Under the pieces are notes generated by a model. It was not told the DNA's origin. It did no database searches and saw only the letters and a program-made list of their open reading frames with translations. Shown piece after piece: positions 38,501-46,864 of a stretch of DNA of 64,000 bases. Positions within the stretch are counted from its first letter, which is position 1. Each line of letters opens with the position of its first letter. Location: assembly GCA_963811225.1 (NCBI GenBank), contig CAWEQO010000018.1:62001-126000 (forward strand). Direction: 5' to 3'. Origin of the DNA: CAWEQO01 sp963811225 (GTDB lineage Bacteria; Chloroflexota; Anaerolineae; Anaerolineales; Anaerolineaceae). A program made the position numbers and the translations under genes.

Positions 38501-39123
38501 GGCTCAATGATTCCGACCACCGGGCGCTCAAGCTGATCCTGTGCGTGCCGCTCAAATACAGCCCGTTCGTCCCGCAGCCGATGCAAACCGTCCGCGACGT
38601 GCAGGTCAAGGCGGCGGTCGAATCGCTGCGCAGCCTGCCGTTTTTCGACCAGCGCGTGGCGCTCATCACGCCTAACGCCGGCAGCGGCCGTTCGCTGTAT
38701 CTGGCCGGCACCACAGTCATCGTAGACGACGCCTTCCTGTTCACCGGCAGCACCCATTTGTGGCGGCGCGGCCTGGCGTTCGATTCATCCCTGTCCGCCG
38801 CCCTGTTCGACGAAAGCGTGGAGGCCGGGCGCCCGCGCCTGATCCGCCAGGCGCGCCGCGCACTGATCGCCGGACGCCTGGGTCTGGATGTCGAGCTGGT
38901 GCCTGAAAACCCGTCGGACTTGATGGAAGCGCTGCGGCTGCTGCCCAATCGGGACGGGGGCCGCCGCCTGACGACCCGCAGCGTGCTCAGCACCAAAGAG
39001 ACCGCCACGACGACAGACAACGACATCTGGAACCCGGATGCCTCGCCTGGCAGCGGCTTCGACATCGCCACTTTCCTGGCGTCTTTGATCGCCATCCGCG
39101 AGCACGTCCCGCCAGCGCCTTAG
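35551..39123 (+). CDS. Giant protein 3 with a C-terminal degenerate phospholipase-D-like domain
   Basis: The start ATG 35551 is preceded by a strong GGAGGAG, and the gene follows protein 2 by eight bases. The first ~900 residues are Ala/Gly-rich with mixed alpha/beta character and repeated beta segments I cannot name. From about 947 the sequence follows the phospholipase D fold: AEDFIYMETPALDTL, LKLILCVPLKYSPF and then TTVIVDDAFLFTGSTHLWRR. The last part aligns with the HxK...D...GSxN/S motif, but the catalytic His and Lys are replaced (Ala and Thr by my alignment), while IVDD and TGS remain. It is therefore probably a binding or scaffold version of the fold. No signal peptide or membrane helix is visible. 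Confidence 0.75.
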   Translation: MTITLTNPDPAELGFASPALGPWFSNDKSLAEPDGDLGLAVNFSAGESWLPASSGLLSLFVAGTERPYSIAGLRKSGGGPAFTDNRVIAVFRLLDEVEERLHALGRFLPPVTAAPPSGEPTPAAAATRARVRTFALELAATLDPTSPDDFIDRIGAMIVPELPSYVGRDLSEAREIRRAKAAYLGLDIPTSGVELVQSGTRPMNDLKRAGKFDLSGGGLTPEPEKLLKFPNGMSTRLFVFDDRGLPLDPGAVAIWWKFLAVSAFDNLWAEGFEGAERRTASISGGARFTIHLVNPHGGHLPNDAPLLQRTEVTGVSDLPDATAARNLRSSTSGGVTLSFSAPDSAASADNAPFPRAALLPEGRFSSTAQAWVGDWTGFTINRDFIQIALVEVESHLIGVPRLLPEGTGNPVARRRAADQNRVTTRTHVARAAGDILKLTLDAANQSVLDVFDGTGAAALITSAADRDYGTLNELSGLPAGRPPDQIPEFTGAIPSGAEELKDANGRRVGAVHPVTGGERLTLVELALGTDLAGAWVRIWAQDFDPTTGSRKRLDGGAGRADSSGRALALVQLEVGATGTDSPSGLDLLIKTAEGAREYPDLRFRRPAPITGSAIALNTATNVILCETGESLTTAGLANAVPSGMTLVALAGDGRTNPALIDPASIPAGAFTDTTLIRKLDSGDVLVLSQPAFIKQPGGSITAAFDGITVQRFVRNGIERIRTGSALAAGAPLPSQERLETVAARVDSSGGGTASAALSAGAALARMHELFPHQQGHPGAPASAEMHAAGIALDGAAGLLLAEYVRDRQERSSAGLVSDAFNTPFPALSEPPSGDAALWAAVLRTSGKGSEGEAGMDALADILVEAPTTPGTIARDVERWVRNRNIDADTSSLSADVQAVIAALNTILAALPPSGPSQERNVASAARALDRRLQASRGIREGALSLLAAVNRAEDFIYMETPALDTLSCGSGDEQIGLLTAIKNRLNDSDHRALKLILCVPLKYSPFVPQPMQTVRDVQVKAAVESLRSLPFFDQRVALITPNAGSGRSLYLAGTTVIVDDAFLFTGSTHLWRRGLAFDSSLSAALFDESVEAGRPRLIRQARRALIAGRLGLDVELVPENPSDLMEALRLLPNRDGGRRLTTRSVLSTKETATTTDNDIWNPDASPGSGFDIATFLASLIAIREHVPPAP

Positions 39124-39361
39124 TCGAGCAACTGTCGAAAAGCACGCGCGGGGAAAGAATACGCTGCGACACCTTTCGAAGGCAGGGCTAAGATTTAGCC
39201 CTTGTAATGACGCTGCCCATACGCCGATTTACCTCCTCACAGGAATACTCGGAGAGGTAGTTGCGCCGTGCAGTAAGGTTGGTCGCAAGGCACAGTACAT
39301 GGCGTTCGATCTAGGCCTTCTGAAATCTTTGATTTTGACCCCAACATGCCAGCTTTGCGAC
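39124..39361. other. Spacer after the giant-gene island
   Basis: About 240 bases with no supported gene. A few short frames look like eroded coding DNA, in line with the sigma-factor relic directly downstream. Confidence 0.35.
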
Positions 39362-39480
39362 CGTTACGTCAGTATGCTGTACAAATACCTTTCCAACAAA
39401 ACGAGCAATTCGGCCGAAGCAGAAGATCTTTCCTCGGAAGCTTTTTAGCCGCTCTAGAGAATTTACCGCTTCCAGCTTCT
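39362..39480 (+). pseudogene. Relic of an ECF-type sigma-70 factor (region 2)
   Basis: The frame reads RYVSMLYKYLSNKTSNSAEA then EDLSSEAF before a TAG at 39446, another stop shortly after, then RIYRFQLL. The segment matches sigma region 2 of ECF factors (Y..LYRYL...T.dxxdAEDLtsEvF...L..i.rf). Both in-frame stops and the missing region 4 show it is a dead fragment. Confidence 0.6.
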
Positions 39481-39488
39481 GTCAATGT

Positions 39489-39710
39489 TTGGACGAAGGT
39501 CTGCGCTGGCTCATCCAACTGAATTTCGTTTCGTCGCCCGTTGGCAGCAGTTTGCCGGTGATTGACAACGCCGCTTCCACACTACAATCCAGCGCCGATG
39601 AGGCGGCCACGCAGCAGGCTTTCGCTGAAATGAAGGCAGTTGTCCCGCCAGTGGAGCTACCCCAACAGCTCAGCAAAATGGTCGCCTTGAAAACAGTTAC
39701 CAGTTCCTGA
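39489..39710 (+). pseudogene. Short frame after the sigma-factor relic, possibly eroded
   Basis: A 73-residue frame begins at TTG 39489 with DEGLRWLIQLNFVSS and contains an Ala/Glu-rich helix. It has no ribosome-binding site and is close to the dead sigma-factor fragment, where a small membrane or anti-sigma partner is common. It may be a remnant of such a partner, or a chance frame. Confidence 0.2.
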
Positions 39711-39842
39711 TGGCGGTATATCGCACCCGGTCCTGACCGGCTACCATCTGGCTGTGTGTGGGGCTGCAGTACGTCGTGTAGGGGCTCTGGTCGCTGACCT
39801 TTGATCGGCCCTAACCATCAGTTCAAGGAATAAGTTGCAAAA

Positions 39843-39876
39843 AAGAGCAAGGTGGCTTCGCTGCCGCCTTGCTCTT
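39843..39876. terminator. Hairpin terminator
   Basis: Arms of 14 bases (39843-39856 and 39863-39876) pair with one G-U and a 6-base loop. The A-run to the left makes it a textbook terminator on the minus strand, and it can also form on the plus strand. It separates the relic region from the GntR operon. Confidence 0.75.
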
Positions 39877-39920
39877 CTTCGTGTCACTTGACTTTTCCAT
39901 TTCTTAATCGTACACTATAG

Positions 39921-39940
39921 ATGTATTGACCTCTATACAT
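39921..39940 (+). promoter_or_regulatory. Candidate GntR operator overlapping a -35 box
   Basis: ATGTAT (39921-39926) and ATACAT (39935-39940) form an inverted repeat with an 8-base spacer, and TTGACC (39926-39931) lies inside it. The layout suits autorepression by the GntR-type protein encoded 56 bases downstream. No clear -10 box is seen at the ideal spacing. Confidence 0.45.
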
Positions 39941-39995
39941 ATTTCCATCTGAATATTTTACTGTTGAATAGTATTCAAGCGTAAAGGACGGAATT

Positions 39996-40760
39996 ATGGC
40001 CAATCTCAAACTGCTTTTTAAACTCAATCGGAACAGCAAGTTTCCACTCTATGAACTAATCGAACAAAATTTTCGCGAGTTGATCGCCTCCGCCCAACTC
40101 AAGCCCGGCGACAGCATTCCTTCCGAATGGGATCTGTCGGATCTTTATGGTGTCTCGCGGCTGACCGTCCGGCGCGCCTTAGAAGACCTGGCACGCCAGG
40201 GTTGGCTTAACCGCCGCCATGGTGTCGGCACCTTCGTTGCCAATCCCACCGTCACTCAAATCACCACCAGCCGCCTGAGCTTCTCGGATCAGATGTTGGC
40301 AATCGGTCGCACCCCCAGCAGCCGTCAGGTTTCCCTGCGTCTGGTCCCGGCTGCCGAGGAAGTCGCAAACGCTCTTGGGGTATCTCCCGGCGACAGCTTG
40401 GTCGAACTAACCCGCGTACGGCTGGCCGATGGCGAGCCGATCTTGCTGGAGACCTCCTATCTTTCGCAAGTGCGCTTCCCAGGACTGGAACATGCCAACC
40501 TTGCCGATGAATCCCTTTATCGTTATCTAGCCTCTCGCTATGAAGTTTCTATTGTAGGGCTCGATCACACCTTACAGCCTGTGCTGCTCAACAACGAAGA
40601 AGCCCAGCTGCTGGATGCCGAGCCCGATTCACCCGCCGTGCTGAGCGAACAGATCGCCTACGATGTCGATGGTGTTCCAGTGGAATACTGCTGGTCAGTC
40701 ACACGCGGCGACAAATGCAAGTTTTACTTACGTTTCCGGCGCGGGGAACTGGCCGAATAA
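39996..40760 (+). CDS. GntR-family regulator (HutC subfamily, UTRA ligand domain)
   Basis: The 254-residue regulator has an N-terminal winged helix (FPLYELIEQNFRELIASAQL, then IPSEWDLSDLYGVSRLTVRR and GVGTFV) and a C-terminal UTRA domain (about 85-250, LVELTRVRLADGEPILLETS), the effector fold that in relatives senses amino-sugar phosphates. It precedes the NanE operon on the same strand and a likely operator sits upstream, so it probably represses this operon until a sugar phosphate appears. AAAGGAC ahead of ATG 39996 is a moderate ribosome-binding site. Confidence 0.9.
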   Translation: MANLKLLFKLNRNSKFPLYELIEQNFRELIASAQLKPGDSIPSEWDLSDLYGVSRLTVRRALEDLARQGWLNRRHGVGTFVANPTVTQITTSRLSFSDQMLAIGRTPSSRQVSLRLVPAAEEVANALGVSPGDSLVELTRVRLADGEPILLETSYLSQVRFPGLEHANLADESLYRYLASRYEVSIVGLDHTLQPVLLNNEEAQLLDAEPDSPAVLSEQIAYDVDGVPVEYCWSVTRGDKCKFYLRFRRGELAE

Positions 40761-40770
40761 ATTAACCCTA

Positions 40771-41484
40771 ATGCCTGACCACCCTCTTCCCCCAGCTATC
40801 GAAAGCCTGCGCGGCGGGTTGATCGTATCGTGTCAGGCGATGCCCGGCGATGCCATGTTCGGCGCAGAGCACATGGCCGCCTTTGCCCGGGCTGCCTTGG
40901 ACGGCGGCGCCTCAGGCCTGCGCGCCAACAGCCCGGTCGATATCGCCGCCGTGCGCCGGGCCGTGTCGCTGCCACTGATCGGCATTTGGAAAGTGGACCT
41001 GCCCGGTTACGAGGTGCGGATCACGCCGCGCTTGCGGGACGCGCTGATCGTGGCCGCCGCCGGGGCCGACATCATCGCTCTGGACGGCACACTGCGGCCA
41101 CATCCGGACGGCCGTAGCGCGGCTGAGCTGATCCGGCGGGTACGCCAGGAGACCGAACTGCCGGTCATGGCCGATATCGCTACGCTAGAAGAAGGACTGG
41201 CCGCCGAGGAAGCCGGGGCAGACCTGATTGGTACCACCCTATCCGGCTACACCGCTGACAGCCGGCAGCAAGAGGAGCCCGATTTCGAGCTGCTGGCGGC
41301 CCTGACAGACAGGCTCTCGACACCAGTCATCGCCGAGGGCCGCATCAACACCCCCGCCCTGGCCGCTCAGGCTCTGGCACTGGGCGCATTTGCCGTGACG
41401 GTCGGCAGCGCCATCACCCGTCCACAGCTTATCACGGCCGGTTTTGCGGCCGCGATGCAGCCCAAACACGGAGCGCAGCTTTGA
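40771..41484 (+). CDS. nanE: N-acetylmannosamine-6-phosphate 2-epimerase
   Basis: NanE converts ManNAc-6-P to GlcNAc-6-P. The 237-residue TIM-barrel protein begins LRGGLIVSCQAMPGDAMFGA, has the catalytic Lys in GIWKVDLPG, and the phosphate-binding ends VMADIATLEEG, GADLIGTTLSGYT, VIAEGRINTP and GAFAVTVGSAITRP; all match NanE. ATG 40771 lies 10 bases after the gntR stop; a longer frame from 40663 lies inside gntR. The stop overlaps the next start by four bases, so translation is coupled. The presence of an ROK kinase downstream fits a ManNAc or sialic-acid pathway. Confidence 0.92.
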   Translation: MPDHPLPPAIESLRGGLIVSCQAMPGDAMFGAEHMAAFARAALDGGASGLRANSPVDIAAVRRAVSLPLIGIWKVDLPGYEVRITPRLRDALIVAAAGADIIALDGTLRPHPDGRSAAELIRRVRQETELPVMADIATLEEGLAAEEAGADLIGTTLSGYTADSRQQEEPDFELLAALTDRLSTPVIAEGRINTPALAAQALALGAFAVTVGSAITRPQLITAGFAAAMQPKHGAQL

Positions 41485-43148
41485 CGGATTCGCTTGTACT
41501 CCTCCCAATGGACGACCGCCCGGTCAACTACAATTACCCGCGCTACCTGGCGCGCATTGCCGGGTTCGATTTGCGCCTGCCGCCAAGAGAGTGGCTGGGC
41601 AACCCCTGGCGCGAATCGCGCCACGCAGATCTGGTGAGCTGGCTGGAGTATGAAGCCCGCACATCGGACATGCTGGTAGTATCGGTAGACACTCTGGCTT
41701 ACGGCGGCTTGATTCCCTCGCGCCGTTCGGTTGAACCGTTAAAGAGTGTGATCGAGCGGCTATTGGTGCTGCGGCGGCTCAAGGTGGATAACCCTAACCT
41801 GCTGATCTTCGGCTCGAGTGTGATCCTGCGCATCGCTCGCCACAACTCGAGCGAAGAGGAAAAGCCATATTGGGCTACCTGGGGAAGCCGTATGTTCCGG
41901 CTGTCGTACCTGGAGCACAAGCGCGAGCTTGGCGAGGCTTCCGCGCCGGAAGCCGACGAGGCGGACGAGCTGCGCAAAGAGATCCCGGATGAGGTCTACG
42001 CCGATTACCGCGCCGGGCGCAATCGCAACCACAACGTCAACCAGGAAATGCTCACCTGGGTAGGCGAGCATATCTTCGACTACCTGATCCTGCCCCAAGA
42101 CGATACCGCCGACTACGGCTGGAACATCGCTGAGGCGCGTACCCTGCAAGCTCGTATCCATCGCGAAGAATTGAGTGAGCATGCCATCACCTACCCGGGT
42201 GCAGACGAGATCGGCTCGCTGCTGCTGGCGGCGGCCGCCTGTCGTCAGGCGGGTTTCCGCCCGCGAGTCTTTCCGCGCTATTCAGCCGCGGCTTCGCCAG
42301 GTGTGATCACCGCTTACGAAGACCGCCCGATCCATGAATTGGTCAAGGCGCACCTGTCCCCGCTGGGCGGATCGCTGGCCGATTCGCATGATCAGGCTGA
42401 CCTGCTGCTATACCTGAATGCCCCGGCCCACGCCCAGGGCGAGGGGCTGTTCCAGTTGCCTGCCTTGCGCGGGCTGGATTGGGCACGGGACCTGCTGCCG
42501 GAGCAATTTCACGCCTGGCTGGACAGGCTTATGGCCGACCCAGTCTTTCGCGCCACCCGCCGCGAGCTGACCACGCCCCACCGCAGTCCTGAGGAGTTCG
42601 TGCGCGCCCTGACGGCAGATGTGCAGGCCGGACGCGCGGTGGCCCTGGCAGATGTGGCCTTCGTCAACGGCGCCGACTGGGTGCTGGGCGGGCTGCTGAC
42701 GCGCCGCCTTGAGGCGGCCCAAATGGCAGCCTACGGCGGCTGGAACACCGCGGGCAACACGCTCGGTACCGTGCTGGCGCAGGCTGTGCTGCACCAGCTG
42801 GCAGTGCGTCAGGGCGAAACCAGCGAGCAGCGCCAGGCGCATCTAGAGTTCCTTTTCCTACGCTACTTGGATGATTATGTCTATCAGGCGGAGGTGCGCA
42901 CTGAAGTCTGGCTGGAAGATCTACCCTCCCTTGGATTAAACCCCAGCTCTGAGCGGGTGAAAGACCCGGCGCTGGAGGCTGAACTGGTGCAGCGCCTGCG
43001 CCGGCGGTTGAAATCGCCCATCGACAAGTTGGCGAAGTTGTTCTGCAGCGCGGGTCAGGTGAAAGCGGTGACGGTGGAGAATATCCATCTGCCCTGGCAG
43101 CGCCTGTTTGAAATCGGTTTCGATGTGCACGTGACCTTATCTGAATAG
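41481..43148 (+). CDS. DUF4127 family protein
   Basis: The 555-residue protein begins LVLLPMDDRPVNYNYPRYLA and has SVDTLAYGGLIPSRR, LPQDDTADYGWN and AYGGWNTAGNTLGTV, hallmark segments of DUF4127, a family often encoded beside sugar transporters. The function is unknown; the conserved Asp/His pattern and the operon context suggest a sugar-active enzyme (possibly a hydrolase or lyase). No signal peptide is present. The likely start is TTG 41481, which overlaps the nanE stop. Confidence 0.85.
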   Translation: MTDSLVLLPMDDRPVNYNYPRYLARIAGFDLRLPPREWLGNPWRESRHADLVSWLEYEARTSDMLVVSVDTLAYGGLIPSRRSVEPLKSVIERLLVLRRLKVDNPNLLIFGSSVILRIARHNSSEEEKPYWATWGSRMFRLSYLEHKRELGEASAPEADEADELRKEIPDEVYADYRAGRNRNHNVNQEMLTWVGEHIFDYLILPQDDTADYGWNIAEARTLQARIHREELSEHAITYPGADEIGSLLLAAAACRQAGFRPRVFPRYSAAASPGVITAYEDRPIHELVKAHLSPLGGSLADSHDQADLLLYLNAPAHAQGEGLFQLPALRGLDWARDLLPEQFHAWLDRLMADPVFRATRRELTTPHRSPEEFVRALTADVQAGRAVALADVAFVNGADWVLGGLLTRRLEAAQMAAYGGWNTAGNTLGTVLAQAVLHQLAVRQGETSEQRQAHLEFLFLRYLDDYVYQAEVRTEVWLEDLPSLGLNPSSERVKDPALEAELVQRLRRRLKSPIDKLAKLFCSAGQVKAVTVENIHLPWQRLFEIGFDVHVTLSE

Positions 43149-43206
43149 ATGGAACATCATCACGTTAGCGTTCATGCCCTAGCGATTGCAAAAGGAGAGC
43201 TCAACA

Positions 43207-45319
43207 ATGTCCCTTGACCCTGTCCGCTTACCCGGCCGTTACTTTACCCGCCGTGAGCGCCGCTTTATCCCGGTCGGCGCACACTGGGTACCCGCTAAAG
43301 AAGCCCTGGATTGGCCCTATACCTGGAATCCCGAGAGTGTGGAAGCCGATTTCGCCAAAATGCAAGACCTGGGGTTCAACACCATGCGCTTCGACTTGTT
43401 CTGGGCCTGGTTCGAGCCGCACCCTGGCGTCTACAACCCAGAAGCCTTCCAGCAGCTCGACCACCTGATTGAGCTGGCCCACAAATACAACATTTACCTG
43501 CACCCTACCCTGTTTATCGGCGGCGAAGTCGGCGAAGCTTACTGGGACGTGCCCTGGCGACATGGACGTCATCCCCATGCCGACCCCGAGATGCTGCGCT
43601 TGCAAACCGATCACGCTGCCGAGTTCGCCCGACGCTATCGAGGCGAGAGCGCCATCCTGGCCTGGGACCTGACCGACGAGCCGCCCTACTGGATCGTCAG
43701 CGGCTCAACCACGGATGCTATGGCCATCAACTGGACTCGCCTGATCGCCTGGGCACTGCGAAAGCACGACCCTGAGCACGTTCTTTGCGTAGGCACCTCG
43801 ATGGAAGACGTCTCGCGCGGGCCGTTCCGACCGGACACCATCGCCGAGGAGGTGGATTTTTTCTCGGCTCACCCCTACTCGATCTACGCCTTGAACCTTT
43901 TCCCCGACCCAATGCTCTCGGAGCGCGGCACCTACTGCGGCGCATTCCAGACCTTGCTGTCGAGTGGGGCCGGCCGTCCGGTGATGATCCATGAATTAGG
44001 CGCTTCCTCGGCCCAATACACACCCGAGCGCATCGCCGCCTTCGACAACGTAACCATGTACTCATCATTGGCAGCCGGGGCCAATGGCTTCCTGCTGTGG
44101 TGCTTCACCGACGCCGCCCCGGACACCTACCGGCGCAGCCCCTATCTGCGCGCCCCGCACGAGAACTCAGTTCGGCCTGACTACATGGGATCGTCAAGAT
44201 CGTCCACAAGGGGAGACCCTACGGCGCTTCAGCCAGGTGCTAGCGCAGTTGGATCTGGAGGACCTGTCGCCCGAACCGGCCACCGCCGCTGTGCCAGTGC
44301 CGGATGAGTGGGCCCGCCCACATGGCGACTTCTCCCGGCTCGGCCTGACCAGCCGTGCCCCTTACGTTTCCACTCAGCAAGGTGGGGTGGTGGCCGGGCA
44401 AGACCTACCCGATACAACCGAGGCTTCAGGCTGGCTGGTGGGCTCGCTGCTGAACACACTGGTGCTGGCGCGGCGTGCTGGACTCAAAGTAGCTTTCCCA
44501 CGGGAATACGCCCGCAAGGTAGGCCCGCTGGACGGTACCTGGGAGGAAAGCCCACTAGTGCTGGCGCCCGCCCCCTTGACCGCCACCGAACGCAACGAGA
44601 CTCATCTGCACACAACCTTTTGGGAGCGGGCCAAAGCCTACGTCGCGAATGGTGGGACGCTATATGCCAGCGTGTGCGCTGACACGGCCATCCCCGAGAT
44701 GGACGAGTTGTTCGGGGTCCGCCTGGCCGACCATATACCGGTAGAAAGCGTAATCTTGCGAGTCCAGAAAGAGTTCGGCGGATTGCAGGTAGGCGAGGAA
44801 TTTCATTTCCAGCCCGACGCAGCCAATCACCGCCACTGGCCCGCCACCATCGACCTGAAGGGGGGTGAAGTCATCGCCGTTGATCAGGATGGCCGCCCGG
44901 CGATAGTGGCCAATCAGTATGGCCGCGGCAAGACGCTGCTTTGCACCTACCCGATCGAGAGCTACCTGGCACGGCGCGCGGGCGCTTTCGAGCGCGACGA
45001 CCAGACGCACCGGCTGTACCAGGCTGTTAGGGACTGGGCCGCGGTGGCGGCGCAGTTCAGCACAGACCAGCCCTCGGTAGAAGTGGCCGGGATCTCAAGC
45101 GAGGGCCGCGGCTACGCTGTGTTGGCAAACCACGGCGGCCAGGATCTCACAGTGCAAGTATTGACCGCCTTACCAGTCAAAGCTGCCAGGTTGGTAACGC
45201 CTTCGGGATTCCAATCTCTAAGCGTGGATTCCCATGGTTGGGAGATGAACCTGCTGGCACATGACGGAGCCGTGGTTGAATGGAGTTCTTCCCAATTTTC
45301 CGGGGACGCCAAATCTTGA
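43207..45319 (+). pseudogene. Clan GH-A glycosidase (GH5/GH42-like), +1 frameshift near 44167
   Basis: ATG 43207 has AAAGGAG at 43191-43197. The first frame codes a TIM barrel: NTMRFDLFWAWFEPHPGVYN, LAWDLTDEPPYW (acid/base Glu in DEP, where most GH5 enzymes have NEP) and VMIHELGASS (nucleophile Glu). The frame then degenerates after PYLRAPHEN and stops at 44307, while the +1 frame carries QFGLTTWD and continues to 45319 with a Rossmann-like and a beta domain as in beta-galactosidase-type enzymes. Skipping one T at 44167 gives a complete protein of about 704 residues. It lacks a signal peptide, so imported oligosaccharides or glycosides are the probable substrates. The frameshift may be an error. 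Confidence 0.72.
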
Positions 45320-45469
45320 GCCGTAACCAGACATCCAAATCTGAACCTGTTATGTAAGACAGAAAGGAGGAGATGTCCGCTGAGGGAATTGGCAACGTGT
45401 CGTTTTTGCGTGTCGATCCATCCAATTGCAAGTGTTGGAAACAGAATTTGCAAACGAAAGGATTAGGAT

Positions 45470-46765
45470 ATGTACTGGAAAAAGATCGCGTTTGTTCTGA
45501 TCGTGTTTGCCATGGCGCTGAGCGCCTGCACACCAGCCGCCCCTGCCGAGCCTCAATCCGGAGCCGCGCCGGCCGAAGGCAATCAGCCGAGTGACCAGCA
45601 GGTTACACTCACAGTATGGGATTATTACGGAGAAGCCACCCCGATCAAGCCGATCATCGAACCGTTTGAGAAAGAATATCCCAACATTAAGATTGACTAC
45701 CAATCGATCGACTGGGACACCACCCTGGAGAAACTCAATGTCGTCCTTACCGGCGGCGAGACTCCCGATGTTACGACCATCGATATGACCTGGCTGCCGC
45801 GCTTTGCAGCTCTAGGCGCGTTCGCCGACTTGAACCCTTTTATGAACGGACAGATCAACGGCAAACCAATCAGCGAAGTCTACACCCCTGGTGGTCTGGA
45901 TGCAATTACCTTCAACGGCCAGACCGTCGCCGCCCTGTATGACTTTGACACCTACGCACTGTACTATCGAGCCGACCTGTTCGAGCAGAAGGGTCTGCAG
46001 GTTCCCACAAACTGGGAAGAGCTCAAGAGCGTGGCTGAGCAGTTGAAAGAAGGTGACAAGTACCTGTATGAGTTTGACGCCGACACCTTCCACGGCTCAC
46101 AATGGATCTATGAAAATGGCGGCTCCTTGCTGAACGCCGACAACACGAAAGCCACGTTCAATTCACCTGAGGGGGTAGATGCCATCACCTTCTATACCAG
46201 CCTGCTCAAGGACGGCGATGCCGTCAATTGGACCGAGGACCTGGGTGAGCGCATCCAGGGTGTGAAGGATGGCCGCATCGCCATGTTCTCGGACGGCCCG
46301 TATTACATGGGCATCCTCAAGAGCGCGGCCCCAGAGATGGCAGGACAGTGGAAAGTTGCTACCCACCCATTCAATAAGCAGCCCGGTTCTTACCTGGGTG
46401 GCACCGGCCTGGCAATCCCGGCCAAGGCGGCCAATAAAGACGCCGCCTGGAAGTTTATCGAATTTGCCCTGCGGCCTGAAAACCAGATTGGCGTGTACAA
46501 GAACGCCGGTGCGGCTCCGGCCATTGTTGATGCGCTCAACAGTCCCGAAGTCAACGGCCCAGACGAGTACTTTGGCGGGCAGCAAGCCTTCAGCGTCTTC
46601 CTGGACACCATGAATACCGCCACGCCTTTCCCCTATGTTCGCTCCTGGGCTGATATTGACACGGCCTTCACCGACGCGATGCAAAAGATCGCTCTCGATA
46701 AGGCCAGCGTGCAAGATGCGCTCGACGAAGCCGCACAGGCAACTGATGCGGCGCTTGTTCAGTAG
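45470..46765 (+). CDS. Sugar ABC importer, solute-binding lipoprotein
   Basis: The 431-residue lipoprotein has lipobox ALSAC (Cys20) and a short linker, then a CUT1 binding domain beginning TLTVWDYYGEATPIKPIIEP. Typical segments include GETPDVTTIDMTWLPRFAA, FDTYALYYRADLFEQKG, GRIAMFSDGPYYMGIL and GTGLAIPAKAANKDAAWKFI. It is the first gene of the importer in the NanE operon, so amino-sugar oligosaccharides or glycosides are plausible ligands. A strong Shine-Dalgarno sequence lies about 100 bases upstream (45361-45368) but serves a different ATG. A hairpin follows the gene. Confidence 0.9.
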   Translation: MYWKKIAFVLIVFAMALSACTPAAPAEPQSGAAPAEGNQPSDQQVTLTVWDYYGEATPIKPIIEPFEKEYPNIKIDYQSIDWDTTLEKLNVVLTGGETPDVTTIDMTWLPRFAALGAFADLNPFMNGQINGKPISEVYTPGGLDAITFNGQTVAALYDFDTYALYYRADLFEQKGLQVPTNWEELKSVAEQLKEGDKYLYEFDADTFHGSQWIYENGGSLLNADNTKATFNSPEGVDAITFYTSLLKDGDAVNWTEDLGERIQGVKDGRIAMFSDGPYYMGILKSAAPEMAGQWKVATHPFNKQPGSYLGGTGLAIPAKAANKDAAWKFIEFALRPENQIGVYKNAGAAPAIVDALNSPEVNGPDEYFGGQQAFSVFLDTMNTATPFPYVRSWADIDTAFTDAMQKIALDKASVQDALDEAAQATDAALVQ

Positions 46766-46794
46766 TAAATACCGCTTCTCTCATCCCTTCCTGG

Positions 46795-46827
46795 GCCCTC
46801 CCTTCTCCACGAAGGAGAGGGGAGGGC
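46795..46827 (+). promoter_or_regulatory. Intercistronic hairpin after the binding-protein gene
   Basis: Arms of 14 bases (46795-46808 and 46814-46827), very G+C-rich, pair with one G-U and a 5-base loop. It is the third example in this window of a stable hairpin between a binding-protein gene and its permease. Confidence 0.75.
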
Positions 46828-46864
46828 GCTAAGGGAGCGTTTTGATCTAGATAGAAGAGGGAGT

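Noticed and set aside
25500..39100. Many long open frames on both strands inside the giant-gene island
   Set aside because: They are shadows caused by high G+C content; they lack ribosome-binding sites and resemble no protein.
24891..39123. Prophage or contractile injection system
   Set aside because: No sheath, tube, baseplate, terminase, integrase or capsid gene is present; only large beta-rich proteins are seen.
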